Shown here in pieces: positions 35,510 through 44,582 of a stretch of DNA of 60,264 bases (its first letter is position 1; every line of letters begins with the position of its first letter). This stretch comes from an uncultured Acidobacteriota bacterium. GTDB lineage: Bacteria; Acidobacteriota; CAIWXX01. The translations under genes were made by a program, and so were the position numbers. Below the pieces are notes generated by a model, which was not told the DNA's origin, did no database searches, and saw nothing but the letters and a program-made list of their open reading frames with translations. The stretch is taken from the NCBI GenBank assembly GCA_903916735.1, contig CAIWXX010000029.1, positions 1-60,264 on the forward strand. Reading direction: 5' to 3'.

Positions 35510-36498
35510 AGCCACTGCTGGACGGCATCGGAAGAAAGATCACTGACCTGCGTCTCTCGGTCACCGACCGGTGCAATTTCTATTGCTCCTACTGCCGGGA
35601 TGCAATGGCGCCGTCCATTGGCCAAAGAAGCGAGATCCTGAGTTTTGAGGAAATCTACCGCATGTCGCGGATTCTGGTTGGAATGGGAATTGAGAAGATC
35701 CGCCTCACAGGCGGTGAGCCTCTTCTGCGCCGGAAGATCGAGATGCTTGTCCGTGATCTCTCCGGAATTTCCGGACTTCGTGATCTGGCCATGACGACGA
35801 ATGGGTATCTCCTCAAATGGAAAGCCGCTGGTTTGCGCGAAGCCGGGCTCCGCCGTATCAATTTCAGCATGGATTCGACGCGGGAAGAACGATTCGACAA
35901 ACTGGTCGGTTGTCACGCCTTTGCCAAGGTGCTCGATGGGCTGCAGGCGGCACTTGCAGCCGGATTCGATCGCGTGAGGTTGAACACGGTCCTCATCCGC
36001 GGCATGAATGATGATGAAATACTGGACTTCGTGGAGTTCGGCAAGAGGATGGGAGCTCAAGTTCGATTTATTGAATTTATGCCGCTTGGAGAAGGGAATC
36101 GCTGGAGGAAAGATCTGGTTGTGACTGCCGAAGAGATCCTCGCCGCTGTTTCAACCAAATATTCGGTTCTTCCGATTCCACGATCCGATTCCGGCCAGAC
36201 ATCTCGTGAATATCACGTGCCGGCGCTCGATACAATCTTCGGCATCATCCCATCGGTGTCCATCCCGTTCTGCGATCGCTGCAGTCGTATCCGTATCACA
36301 GCCGATGGTCATCTCCGGACGTGCCTTTTCTCGGCCTCCGAAGCCGATGTCAAGAAACATCTACGGTCGGGCGTTTCGGATGACGAGATGGAGCGGTTTT
36401 TCAGAGATCAGATTTATCAGAAGGAAGCCGCCGGCCATCAGGGGGAATCTCCCGATCTCGCCACCTCCTGCCGACGAATGCCGACGATCGGCGGATGA
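35506..36498 (+). CDS. moaA: GTP 3',8-cyclase MoaA (molybdenum cofactor synthesis)
   Basis: 330 residues from the ATG in the ATGA overlap with folB. The N-terminal radical SAM cluster is CNFYCSYC (C23, C27, C30); IRLTGGEPLLR binds SAM and AMTTNGYLL follows. The C-terminal cluster CDRCSRIRITADGHLRTC and a terminal GG (MPTIGG), essential in this family, are present. It would convert GTP to 3',8-cyclo-7,8-dihydro-GTP, with MoaC completing cyclic pyranopterin synthesis. No other moa or mod genes are present here. Both folB and moaA start from GTP-derived chemistry, which may explain their coupling. Confidence 0.95.
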   Translation: MKPLLDGIGRKITDLRLSVTDRCNFYCSYCRDAMAPSIGQRSEILSFEEIYRMSRILVGMGIEKIRLTGGEPLLRRKIEMLVRDLSGISGLRDLAMTTNGYLLKWKAAGLREAGLRRINFSMDSTREERFDKLVGCHAFAKVLDGLQAALAAGFDRVRLNTVLIRGMNDDEILDFVEFGKRMGAQVRFIEFMPLGEGNRWRKDLVVTAEEILAAVSTKYSVLPIPRSDSGQTSREYHVPALDTIFGIIPSVSIPFCDRCSRIRITADGHLRTCLFSASEADVKKHLRSGVSDDEMERFFRDQIYQKEAAGHQGESPDLATSCRRMPTIGG

Positions 36499-36530
36499 GG
36501 GCGAGCCGTGCGATTTCCTCGGCCTGCTCT

Positions 36531-38057
36531 CTACCGGTCGTCGACTCCAATTTCCTGTGCAAAAATATAGCTATCGCTTCGGGGGTGCCAGGAGAGGGAA
36601 TGGTCGACGGCGAAGACGTCTTGATCGGCGTAGAGCGGAATCAGGGGCAGTTCGACAGCCACAATTCTGAAAACCTGTTGCATCAAGCGAAGCCGGGCAC
36701 CGGCATTTGATGCGGCCGCGCACTGTTCAATGAGGCGATTGACTTCGGGGTTGTCATAGCCCCCATAGTTGCTGATACCGAATCGCCCCGTGGGATCCTG
36801 CGAATGAATCGTATCTTCCAGGAGATCACCGGCATCGCCTGTCACGCAGCCAAAACGGGTCAGGAATAGAGAGGCGTCCCGTTTGTCGACGGCGTTGAAG
36901 AACTCGTGATCGGGAAGAGCCTTCACGATGACACGAATGCCGATCGCAGCCAGTTGCTGCTTGATGAGCTCGGCCGACTGTTGCAGGATCCGCCGTACGT
37001 GTAATGTGACGTCGAATCCACCGTGAAATCCGGCACGAGCGAGCAGCGACGCTGCTTCAGCGGGATCATAAGCAGGCACCTTAATTTCCGGATCAAACCC
37101 GAAAACGAAATCCGGGATCGGCTGAGTCGCTGGAATTGCCGATGTTGCGAGACCGGCGACGAGGCGAGGCCGGTCGATAGCGAGCTGGATAGCTTTTCGA
37201 ACCAGCAGGCTCTTGAAAGGATTCGATTTGGCGGAGCAGTACGGTGTTGCATTCCGAGCGACATCGTAGCTGAGATATTTGATAAAAAGACTATCGTGCT
37301 CGAAAACCCTGAATCGCGCTCGCCGACTGGCCTCCTCTTTCATCTCCTTGTCGTTGCTCTGGATCAGCCGGCACGTGCCTGAGACCAGGTCCATCATCGC
37401 CTGATCATGAGTCCGACTCAACAGGAATGTCACGATCTTCAACGGCGGCTGAACTCCCCAGTACTTATCATTTCGTCGCATCCGTATGAGAGTTCCATTT
37501 TCCCGATCAACCAATTGATAGGGACCGGTGCCGTCGACCTTCTGTCGGAGGCTCTCGGAGGTGGAGCCCGCGGGCACGATGAGAACAAAATTCAGCTGGC
37601 TCAGAAAGGACGCGATGGGGCGTTTCATGCGGATCATGACCTGGGATGGATCGATCTCAATGACCTCCTGCACATTGCCGACTCGACCTCTCATCTCCAA
37701 TGTCCGGCTTTCCAGCAGCCTACGGATCGAATAGATCACATCTTCGGCGCGCATCACTTTGCCACTATGGAATTTCACAGCGGGCTCGAGGCGAAACACC
37801 CACGTGAGAGGATCCGGGCTTTCCCACGATTGCGCCAGACATGGTCGGACTCGAAGCTGCGCATCTGTACGGACAAGAGGCTCGTAAAAATGCGAGGCGA
37901 TTGTGAAATCGCTGATGGTGTTATGCTCATGAGGATCCAGTGAATCGAGCTCATAGGGGACGGAAATTGTAATGGATTCGATTGGTGTCGGCACAGGTTG
38001 ATGGCAGGAAACGAGGCCGGACGCGAAGATAACCACAAGGACGTGCTTGAGGTTCAT
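36531..38057 (-). CDS. Extracellular solute-binding lipoprotein, family 5 (peptide/nickel type)
   Basis: 508 residues, as expected for SBP_bac_5 proteins (DppA/OppA/NikA). A lipobox, GLVSC, sits near residue 18, so the mature protein is probably a lipoprotein in the periplasm or on the outer leaflet. TISVPYELDSLDPHEHNTISDF and WVFRLEPAVKFHSGKVMRAEDVIYSIRRLLE are the usual N-terminal signatures; NPFKSLLVRKAIQLAIDR is conserved further on. The ligand is likely a peptide but unknown. No permease or ATPase gene lies nearby, so the partner transporter is elsewhere or the protein acts alone. Confidence 0.9.
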   Translation of the reverse strand: MNLKHVLVVIFASGLVSCHQPVPTPIESITISVPYELDSLDPHEHNTISDFTIASHFYEPLVRTDAQLRVRPCLAQSWESPDPLTWVFRLEPAVKFHSGKVMRAEDVIYSIRRLLESRTLEMRGRVGNVQEVIEIDPSQVMIRMKRPIASFLSQLNFVLIVPAGSTSESLRQKVDGTGPYQLVDRENGTLIRMRRNDKYWGVQPPLKIVTFLLSRTHDQAMMDLVSGTCRLIQSNDKEMKEEASRRARFRVFEHDSLFIKYLSYDVARNATPYCSAKSNPFKSLLVRKAIQLAIDRPRLVAGLATSAIPATQPIPDFVFGFDPEIKVPAYDPAEAASLLARAGFHGGFDVTLHVRRILQQSAELIKQQLAAIGIRVIVKALPDHEFFNAVDKRDASLFLTRFGCVTGDAGDLLEDTIHSQDPTGRFGISNYGGYDNPEVNRLIEQCAAASNAGARLRLMQQVFRIVAVELPLIPLYADQDVFAVDHSLSWHPRSDSYIFAQEIGVDDR

Positions 38058-38064
38058 CAGATAA

Positions 38065-38070
38065 ATTATA
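38065..38070 (-). promoter_or_regulatory. Perfect TATAAT close to the binding-protein start
   Basis: On the minus strand TATAAT ends seven bases before the ATG at 38057, so transcription would begin at or just before the start codon. No ribosome site is visible and the -35 position is poor (CAATTT with 17 spacing). Confidence 0.3.
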
Positions 38071-38214
38071 CCCCATGTGTGAAGAATAAATTGGTGGTCT
38101 TGCGACTAAATTCCTGAGATGCCGGCCGGGCGCTAACAGGCCTTAGGGGAAAAGGCTGCGTTAAAGTCGAGAATCTTTGTGCGACTGACTCTCTGGGGTG
38201 GGACACCCTGCAAT

Positions 38215-39180
38215 TTAATCAACTCGATTTCGAGGAGTTCCGGCGAAAAAGGCTCGAATGTTTTCGACCATTTCATCAACCAGGCGTTGGCGAGATTCAC
38301 GCGCTGTCCAGGCGATATGTGGCGTGACAATGAGATTCGGGATTGTTCCATCGAGAAGGAGATGCCCGTGGACAGGCGGCTCCGTCGTCAGAACATCGAT
38401 ACCGGCGCCCCCCAGCCGCCCAGCCTTCAAGGCGTCGATGAGCGCGATTTCGTCGACAATGCCACCTCGTGCCGTGTTGACAATGAGTGCGTCGGGTTTC
38501 ATCAATGCCAGTTCGGCCGCGCCAATCAGGCCGCGGGTTTCCGGTGTCAGCGGGCAATGCAGGCTGAGGACATCCACCTGGGGCAGGAGTTTGTCGAGAG
38601 GGACACGATTGGATTCTGATGGAGTCCCTTTGCGCTGTGCCACAAGGACTTGCATTCCGAGACCGTCTCGTGCCGCCTGAGCCACTCCACGCCCCAACGC
38701 TCCATATCCTACGATTCCGATCGTCTTGCCGGCAAGCTCGCGGATGGGGTAATCGAGCATGCAGAAATGCGGGCACTTCTGCCAGCCGCCTTCGCGGATG
38801 CTTTGATGGAACTCGAGAAGATTGGTGCTGAGAGTGAGAATCAGAGTCAGCACATGCTGGACGACCGAAGCGGTTGCGTATCCGCGGACGTTGCAGACGG
38901 CGATTCCGAGGGCGCGCGCCGCGTCGAGGTCGACGTTGTTCGTCCCTGTCGCCGCAACGCAGATCAAACGAAGGCCGGGCGCCGCACGGAGCATGAGCTC
39001 TTCCAAGCGAGCCTTATTGCTGATCACGATTGTCGCACCGGCGATCCGCGCTGAAATGGAATCGGGGTGTGAGACGCTGTGAAGGTGCCAGCGTGGGAGA
39101 GTCGCTTTGAGCGCGTTCAAATCCAAGTCACCCCGATCCAACGAACCGCAGTCCAAGAAAACGCCCAGCTCGTCACTCAT
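38215..39180 (-). CDS. D-2-hydroxyacid dehydrogenase (glycerate dehydrogenase-like)
   Basis: 321 residues from the second ATG (MSDELGVFLDCGSLDRG); AGGAGGT precedes this ATG by eight bases but the first by only two. It carries the NAD motif GIVGYGALGRGVAQAA, the catalytic Arg in VNTARGGIVDE, Glu in VLTTEPP and His in VTPHIAWTARE. The N-terminal pattern matches hydroxypyruvate/glycerate dehydrogenases. It would reduce a 2-keto acid such as hydroxypyruvate with NADH. Its neighbours do not reveal the pathway. It lies between the polymerase gene upstream and the binding lipoprotein downstream, all on the minus strand. Confidence 0.92.
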   Translation of the reverse strand: MSDELGVFLDCGSLDRGDLDLNALKATLPRWHLHSVSHPDSISARIAGATIVISNKARLEELMLRAAPGLRLICVAATGTNNVDLDAARALGIAVCNVRGYATASVVQHVLTLILTLSTNLLEFHQSIREGGWQKCPHFCMLDYPIRELAGKTIGIVGYGALGRGVAQAARDGLGMQVLVAQRKGTPSESNRVPLDKLLPQVDVLSLHCPLTPETRGLIGAAELALMKPDALIVNTARGGIVDEIALIDALKAGRLGGAGIDVLTTEPPVHGHLLLDGTIPNLIVTPHIAWTARESRQRLVDEMVENIRAFFAGTPRNRVD

Positions 39181-39246
39181 CTTCATCCACCTCCTGAGCT
39201 CATCCTTCGTTCGTCATGATGACGTTGAATGACCGGAATCCCTGTT

Positions 39247-41703
39247 TCAATCGAAGAGATTGAGCTGCGGGTTATCGGAGAGATCGTCAACCGTGTAATT
39301 GAAGACGTTCAGAATTCGCAGAAAACTGTCGATCAAGCGGTCGCGATAATAGATATAGTCGGGAGAAAAGTCGAAGGGCAGGCCGTCGAGGTACGGTTCG
39401 ACGCGTTGAGGCGTTATCCCGGAGTCCACCACAATCCAGCTCACTTTCATTCCCGGCGATATCGTGACCCCACGCTTCTCAGCCTTTTTCATGGCCTGAA
39501 CAATAGGGAGGCTGTCGGCGACCTTGCGCTCCCTGATATTCTTTTCGCCAAACAACGTATCTTCGGTCTCCTCCGTAATGACTTTATAGCTGCTTTCGTC
39601 GGCGGCAGTTTTAGAAATAACGAGATCTTCCAATTCGACTTTGCCGCTCATCAGATCGCGCAGCATTTGCCTGCAATATTCGAGGGCGCCATTCTGATCG
39701 CGGCTTAGAATGTATTCGAAAAGTGTTTCGAGCCCGCGGGTTTGAAGATCAAAGCTGTCTCCACGCCGTGTTTCGAATCCACGGACAAAGATTTCGCTCT
39801 TGAGGCCGCCGGCCCAGACGATTCTTCCGAAATAGCGCTTTTTCGCAGATGAAAGAAACAGCGGATTTATGATTTTTTCCATTTCGAGAGAGATGTCGCC
39901 ATGGCTGAATCGACCTGCTATTGTTTGTCCGAACGCGACCGTCTCGTCGAGCGTCTGGAAGGGCGAGACGACGAAAAGCGAATCGGTGTCGGAGTAAACG
40001 ATCATTTGACCTTCCGACTGGAGTGTCTGGATTATGCGTTTCGTGCCTTCCCGTCCAAAAGCCGTGATGGAACCTCCGATGCGCTGGTCTGTGAAGCGGT
40101 AGAATTTCGAGCTGAACACGCCGAAGTGGGCGTTAGCGAGGATTTTCTGTGCAAGCTGGAGGCCGTTGTAATACTCCATTTCGTCCGTGGTTTTGGCCTC
40201 CTTCATCAGTTTCTTGCTTTCACGCCGGGCTTTCAGGAGGCTGCTCATGATACGCGGCAGCATTCCTTGCTTGACCTCACGGGCGAGAAACTTCACCCCC
40301 AGCGGTGAAACAATGGTGCCTTCATCCGAGAGTGTCGTCAGGCAGATGTTATTCTGCAGAATGACGCTCGGGTACAGCGAAGCGAAGTCAAAGACGATGA
40401 CCCGGTCATAGAGTCCGGCGATCGGCTGGAGCACATAGCCGCCTTCGATAGCTTCTTCGTCACCATTGTTACTGCGTCGCGTATTGGGGACGGCGACCCC
40501 CTGGCGGTCGGCTTCGCGGATGAAGAGCGAATCGATGAGAACGCTGGTTCGGTCCGAGAAGGTGTCAAAGAGCGGCAGGCGGGCGACCGATGCCAGAGCC
40601 TGGTACTTGTCGATAACACGGATTTTTTCGAGGATCTCATGCGAGAGAATCGTGTCCTGCAGACAATATTCCTTGACCTGAATCGGATCCTTCGCCCAGG
40701 CTTCGCCGAGCTTCGTGTTGTCGATGGGAAGTTTGTCTTTGCCGAGGATCATCTGAGCCATCGCGGATAGTGTTTCGCGCTTAGGGCGCTTCTCTTTCCG
40801 CGCGAAGTACCAACTGTCGACGACAATCCGGCCGGCGATTTCGACGACTTTGTTTGTGCCTTTATCGACTTGTTTTTTCTCACCGCTTTTGGCGCTTCCA
40901 CCCATCTGCCGGATCCGCATGTGGCGGAGGTTGCGGCCGATATCGAGTTTCAAGCCGAGGCGGGCGGCGCGCCCTTCGATATATGGGAAATCGTAATTGC
41001 AGACGTTGTATCCGGATAGGATGTCACAATCTTCTTTTTTGATAAGGCGCGCAAAATCCTCGAGGATTTTCCGTTCGCCGCCCTCCAGCACGCATGTGTC
41101 GCGCTTTTCTCCGAATTGCGAAACGATGCCGATGCAGAGAATTTCTCCGCCGATGATGTTCTCGATATCGAAGGAGAAAATCTTTAGCGGCGAAGGGAAG
41201 TAGGGAACTTCCTTGACTTCCTCCAGCAGCACGATTCGGTCCGTCAAATAGGACCGGCCGGCCATCTGTTTGCTGCCGAGGTCTTTGCCTTTTGCGTGAA
41301 TGCAATAACCGAGGTCGTTGTCATAAAGGTAACGGAATCGGAAGAGGATATCAGCGGCGATCGCTCCATAGCGGTCGCGATACTGAGGCGTATCACCCGG
41401 CACGTAGAGAGTGACGTTCAATGCGGGCTGCTGCCGGCCTTCGTGAAATAGCTCTGTGGTCTCAACCGACTTCACTTGGGGATCAGAGGAGAGCTCCTTG
41501 ATGGCTTTGTCGGTCGGATTAAGGAGATGGAAGTGCGGGTAGAATCTGGGATGCAGCAGCGTCACGGATTCGCCATCGCGCGAACGGCCGAAGATCTCGA
41601 TGACGGGGAATTTTTCTTCGGCCCCGTTTTTCTTTTGAGAGTGATTGTAGTAGGAAACGTCCAGAATCTTTATATCGGCTTCGAAGTTATCCATATCATG
41701 CAC
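39247..41703 (-). CDS. Family-B DNA polymerase with 3'-5' exonuclease and a clamp-binding tail
   Basis: About 818 residues from a GTG at 41703, nine bases after GAGGG; the ATG at 41694 is also possible, and the extension to 41826 is not supported. Exonuclease motifs: FSFDIEN (about 178-182), GYNVCNYDFPYI (about 231) and EYCLQDTILSHE (about 346). Polymerase motifs: FDFASLYPSVILQNN (about 439-453), KILANAHFGVFSSKFYRF and YSDTDSLFV (about 570-578). The last residues QLNLFD match a bacterial sliding-clamp binding motif (QLxLF). Such enzymes act in repair, translesion synthesis or replication restart, as in E. coli Pol II, to which this could be orthologous or an archaeal-type relative. Confidence 0.93.
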   Translation of the reverse strand: MHDMDNFEADIKILDVSYYNHSQKKNGAEEKFPVIEIFGRSRDGESVTLLHPRFYPHFHLLNPTDKAIKELSSDPQVKSVETTELFHEGRQQPALNVTLYVPGDTPQYRDRYGAIAADILFRFRYLYDNDLGYCIHAKGKDLGSKQMAGRSYLTDRIVLLEEVKEVPYFPSPLKIFSFDIENIIGGEILCIGIVSQFGEKRDTCVLEGGERKILEDFARLIKKEDCDILSGYNVCNYDFPYIEGRAARLGLKLDIGRNLRHMRIRQMGGSAKSGEKKQVDKGTNKVVEIAGRIVVDSWYFARKEKRPKRETLSAMAQMILGKDKLPIDNTKLGEAWAKDPIQVKEYCLQDTILSHEILEKIRVIDKYQALASVARLPLFDTFSDRTSVLIDSLFIREADRQGVAVPNTRRSNNGDEEAIEGGYVLQPIAGLYDRVIVFDFASLYPSVILQNNICLTTLSDEGTIVSPLGVKFLAREVKQGMLPRIMSSLLKARRESKKLMKEAKTTDEMEYYNGLQLAQKILANAHFGVFSSKFYRFTDQRIGGSITAFGREGTKRIIQTLQSEGQMIVYSDTDSLFVVSPFQTLDETVAFGQTIAGRFSHGDISLEMEKIINPLFLSSAKKRYFGRIVWAGGLKSEIFVRGFETRRGDSFDLQTRGLETLFEYILSRDQNGALEYCRQMLRDLMSGKVELEDLVISKTAADESSYKVITEETEDTLFGEKNIRERKVADSLPIVQAMKKAEKRGVTISPGMKVSWIVVDSGITPQRVEPYLDGLPFDFSPDYIYYRDRLIDSFLRILNVFNYTVDDLSDNPQLNLFD

Positions 41704-42011
41704 AATCTTAGTCCCTCTCAAACCCGATGCACAAGCCACACCCGCTGATGCGAGGAAATGCCTTCTACGAGAGGTGTATATCGCTCGACGAGCCCCGGAA
41801 GCTTGAAAACAGGCATTTGGACGCACTCCTGAAAATGAATGATCATGATCGGCTGCATCAAGAGAAGAGTGAAATTCACTTGGTACAAGGGGGTTTGAAA
41901 TAATCTCTTATCTGAAATCACCGCGCTTTTAACAATATGATTTGATTTCCGGGGTGTGAGAAAAGAGTTGGTTGATAAAATAACTGTATTCGAGCAGTAA
42001 AAATGAGTGAA

Positions 42012-42057
42012 CCCCTCTGCACCTCCGCTATTGCAAGAAGAAAAGAACCTCACATGC
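42012..42057 (+). repeat. Dispersed repeat family 2, copy 2
   Basis: 46 bases matching 38 of 46 to 406-451 without gaps, from CCCCTCTGC to CTCACATGC. It lies upstream of the divergent polymerase and GT genes. Confidence 0.45.
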
Positions 42058-42096
42058 GAGAGTAATTCCGCTGGATGAGGGGGGACACGTCCGCCA

Positions 42097-42126
42097 TTGA
42101 TCCCTTAACGGAGACTCCTATATACT
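42097..42126 (+). promoter_or_regulatory. Candidate promoter of the large GT operon
   Basis: TTGATC at 42097-42102 and TATACT at 42121-42126 are 18 bases apart. The start would fall near 42133, only about five bases from the ATG at 42138, so the message would be almost leaderless. Confidence 0.35.
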
Positions 42127-42137
42127 CGATTCACATT

Positions 42138-44582
42138 ATGTGGATGAAACAGGATTCGTGGAAAATATCAGCATTGGCCGGACTCGGCGCCGCACTGATC
42201 GCTATTGTGTTCACCTCGGCCGGCTTTCATAGCGGATTTACGCCGGCTGATTCCTTTCTTGTGCTGGAGGCACGAGAGGGGTGGACGGGTTTTGCGACCC
42301 TCCTTCAGGCGCATCTCCCCGAGCAACCCTATTCGCCTCTGGCGATTGTTTCCCTCTGGATTGATGCCGCGCTTTGGCCATTATCGCCTGCCGGCTATTT
42401 TGCGCTGAATCTGCTCCTCCATGCTGTGAGTTGTGCGATGTTATTTCGCCTTCTATCCTCAATTGGATCAGCAGGGAGCAGGCTCGCCTGGCTCTCGGTT
42501 GGTTTCTTTTCCATCTCTCCGGCTGTGCTTCCATATTTGTTTCGTGTCGCGAGTCGTGGGCCGATTTTGTGTCTGCTTTTTCTTATGATCTCCATGTTGC
42601 TGTTCACTAGACTTTTCACGAAACAGCATGAACCTCTGGGCACTCTCCTTATCAGTGTGCTGTTTTTTGTTCTTGCGTTGCTCAGTTGTCCGTGGGCGCT
42701 TCTATTATTACCAGGTCTGATCGTTATTGTTGCCTTTGTCCGTAAGCGTACGATACTTCAGATCATTCCATTTTTAAGTGTCGCCTGTCTTTACATGTAT
42801 CTGTTTTTCGGACAACTGGGGGACGGAACATTTCGGACAGTGAGTGTGAATTCTCTGCAAAGCCTCCTCGCCTCGCTCATGCCGTTTCCTGCTGACTTGC
42901 CAAGGATCGATCTCAAGATTTTTCTCACATGTGCATATTTCATCGTGCTTGTGCTGGGGATCTGGAATGGCAGGATTCGCTCCTCGCTGATGATCCCTGG
43001 AGTTCTATGGTTTCTTCCGCTTTTCATGGCCCATCCTGGAAACGCGCCCGATTCGATCGGGCCGCCGCTTCAAGCCGTGTACATTTTCATACCGGGACTG
43101 GCGTGGATTCTGGGCAACTTATCGGACTCGGTTCTTCAGATTGATCGGCAGCAACTACGGACATTTGCCGGATTCGTCATTATCGGGATGACTGCGTGCT
43201 ATTTGAAACTCAGTTCAGCCAACGCTGTCGTCGGCTCAAGAAACAGCGACAGTCTGAGCATGCCGCTCAAACAATTAATGGAGCGGTATAGCTCTGAGAA
43301 GCTCCCGATTCAATTCATGGTGACCATGGACTTCAGCCAAGACCCGGTTTCCTATGTCAACCAATCTCGGCCTTATACTGATCTGCTCCTTCGTTGCCGG
43401 ATGAAACAACTTGATTCTCCTCCTTCTGTTCTGAGAACGCCGAGCCAGGGATTTCTTTGGGCACGGCGGGACTCCTTTGCTGGTGTCACTACCACTCCAG
43501 TGCCTCATACAAGGTTCCTTCAAGCTGAACTGGCAAATGGCGAACCCCTCCTCAAGCAGAAGGATACTCTCCTTCTCTGCGCCGAACCGGGTGCTATCTC
43601 GAAAATTGACTATCGTTCTGCATGGGATTTTCGTTCGAACATACAATTGCGTTATCCGGTTTGGGACGAGGATCTTTCCCAGTGGACGGCCTCTGATGCT
43701 CAGATCACGAGCGTTGATAAAGCAATACGAATCGTATGCGGCCATATTGATCCCTACCTAACCAGTCCAACATTCTATTGGCCGGCGCCGGCAGTTGAAC
43801 GATTGCGGATTAGGTTGGAGGTTGAGAAGCCGGGGGCCGACAGATGGATACGCCTCTATTGGGAGTCCTCTTCGCATCCAGGGGTTGCAGAAGAACGGGC
43901 TGTAAATATTGAGATCCCGGAATCAATGTGCCGTCTTGACGGCCGTCCAGCACCATATATCGATGTCTATCTCGCTTCTTATCTGCCCTGGGTGGCGAGT
44001 GGAATGATAAGCCGAATCAGGCTCGATCCGCCATCCGGTTCCACGTTAATCATTCGATCTATAGCCCTTCTACCCGGGGCGAATGAAGAGACGAAAGGGG
44101 AGCAGCGGGCGCTCCTTCTATGGACAAAAGAGCAGATCAATCAACTCACGCCTTACGGAATTGAACCGGATGCATCAACGCATTGCCTTCGCTCAAACAA
44201 TGATGATCCCAACATCTCCGGGACTGTCTCGATAGACCCGATGAGTTATGACAAGTTGCGAATCACTATGAGCGGGTCTGTGCCTGCCGGAGATGTCGTT
44301 CAGCAAATGGGACAACTGTACTGGAGCAGCACAGCACAACCCGGTTTCGAAGAGCAACGGAGACTCGATTTCCCTGTCATCCTGGATGGGCAGGATCGAG
44401 TTTACCTGATTAACATGCGACGGCACTGCTATTGGCTTAACGCCGATCAGATTACACGAATACGCATCGACCCAATGAACTCCCCAGGTTCGTGCTGCAT
44501 TCAACGTGTGGAACTTCTCGGGACTTCACCAGTGCCGGCAGGGCAACCGGCCATGAAGACCGAGGGGACCATTTCACACTAA
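42138..44582 (+). CDS. Large GT-C-like membrane protein with two tandem C-terminal beta domains
   Basis: 814 residues from ATG 42138 (MWMKQDSWKIS). Residues ~1-390 contain about 10-12 helices. The loop HSGFTPADSFLVLEAREGWTGF has the position of the catalytic first loop but only scattered acidic residues. The C-terminal half (~520-800) is soluble and has two related segments: LRIRLEVEKPGADRWIRLYW...RIRLDPPSGSTLIIRSIAL and LRITMSGSVPAGDVVQQMGQLYW...RIRIDPMNSPGSCCIQRVEL. These look like carbohydrate-binding beta-sandwiches. It is first of six co-directional genes, overlapping the next by one base (TAATG). The function is probably polyprenyl-linked sugar transfer. Confidence 0.68.
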   Translation: MWMKQDSWKISALAGLGAALIAIVFTSAGFHSGFTPADSFLVLEAREGWTGFATLLQAHLPEQPYSPLAIVSLWIDAALWPLSPAGYFALNLLLHAVSCAMLFRLLSSIGSAGSRLAWLSVGFFSISPAVLPYLFRVASRGPILCLLFLMISMLLFTRLFTKQHEPLGTLLISVLFFVLALLSCPWALLLLPGLIVIVAFVRKRTILQIIPFLSVACLYMYLFFGQLGDGTFRTVSVNSLQSLLASLMPFPADLPRIDLKIFLTCAYFIVLVLGIWNGRIRSSLMIPGVLWFLPLFMAHPGNAPDSIGPPLQAVYIFIPGLAWILGNLSDSVLQIDRQQLRTFAGFVIIGMTACYLKLSSANAVVGSRNSDSLSMPLKQLMERYSSEKLPIQFMVTMDFSQDPVSYVNQSRPYTDLLLRCRMKQLDSPPSVLRTPSQGFLWARRDSFAGVTTTPVPHTRFLQAELANGEPLLKQKDTLLLCAEPGAISKIDYRSAWDFRSNIQLRYPVWDEDLSQWTASDAQITSVDKAIRIVCGHIDPYLTSPTFYWPAPAVERLRIRLEVEKPGADRWIRLYWESSSHPGVAEERAVNIEIPESMCRLDGRPAPYIDVYLASYLPWVASGMISRIRLDPPSGSTLIIRSIALLPGANEETKGEQRALLLWTKEQINQLTPYGIEPDASTHCLRSNNDDPNISGTVSIDPMSYDKLRITMSGSVPAGDVVQQMGQLYWSSTAQPGFEEQRRLDFPVILDGQDRVYLINMRRHCYWLNADQITRIRIDPMNSPGSCCIQRVELLGTSPVPAGQPAMKTEGTISH

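Larger units (their letters stand above)
41704..42137. other. Intergenic stretch of ~430 bases between divergent genes
   Basis: It lies between the polymerase start and the large GT gene, and contains repeat family 2 copy 2 and a candidate promoter near 42097-42126. No other gene is visible; the frames here that look open are AT-rich noise. Confidence 0.45.

Noticed and set aside
41704-41826. Longer start of the DNA polymerase
   Set aside because: The extra ~41 residues are Arg/Ala-rich without family similarity, and GAGGG lies inside them just before the GTG at 41703.
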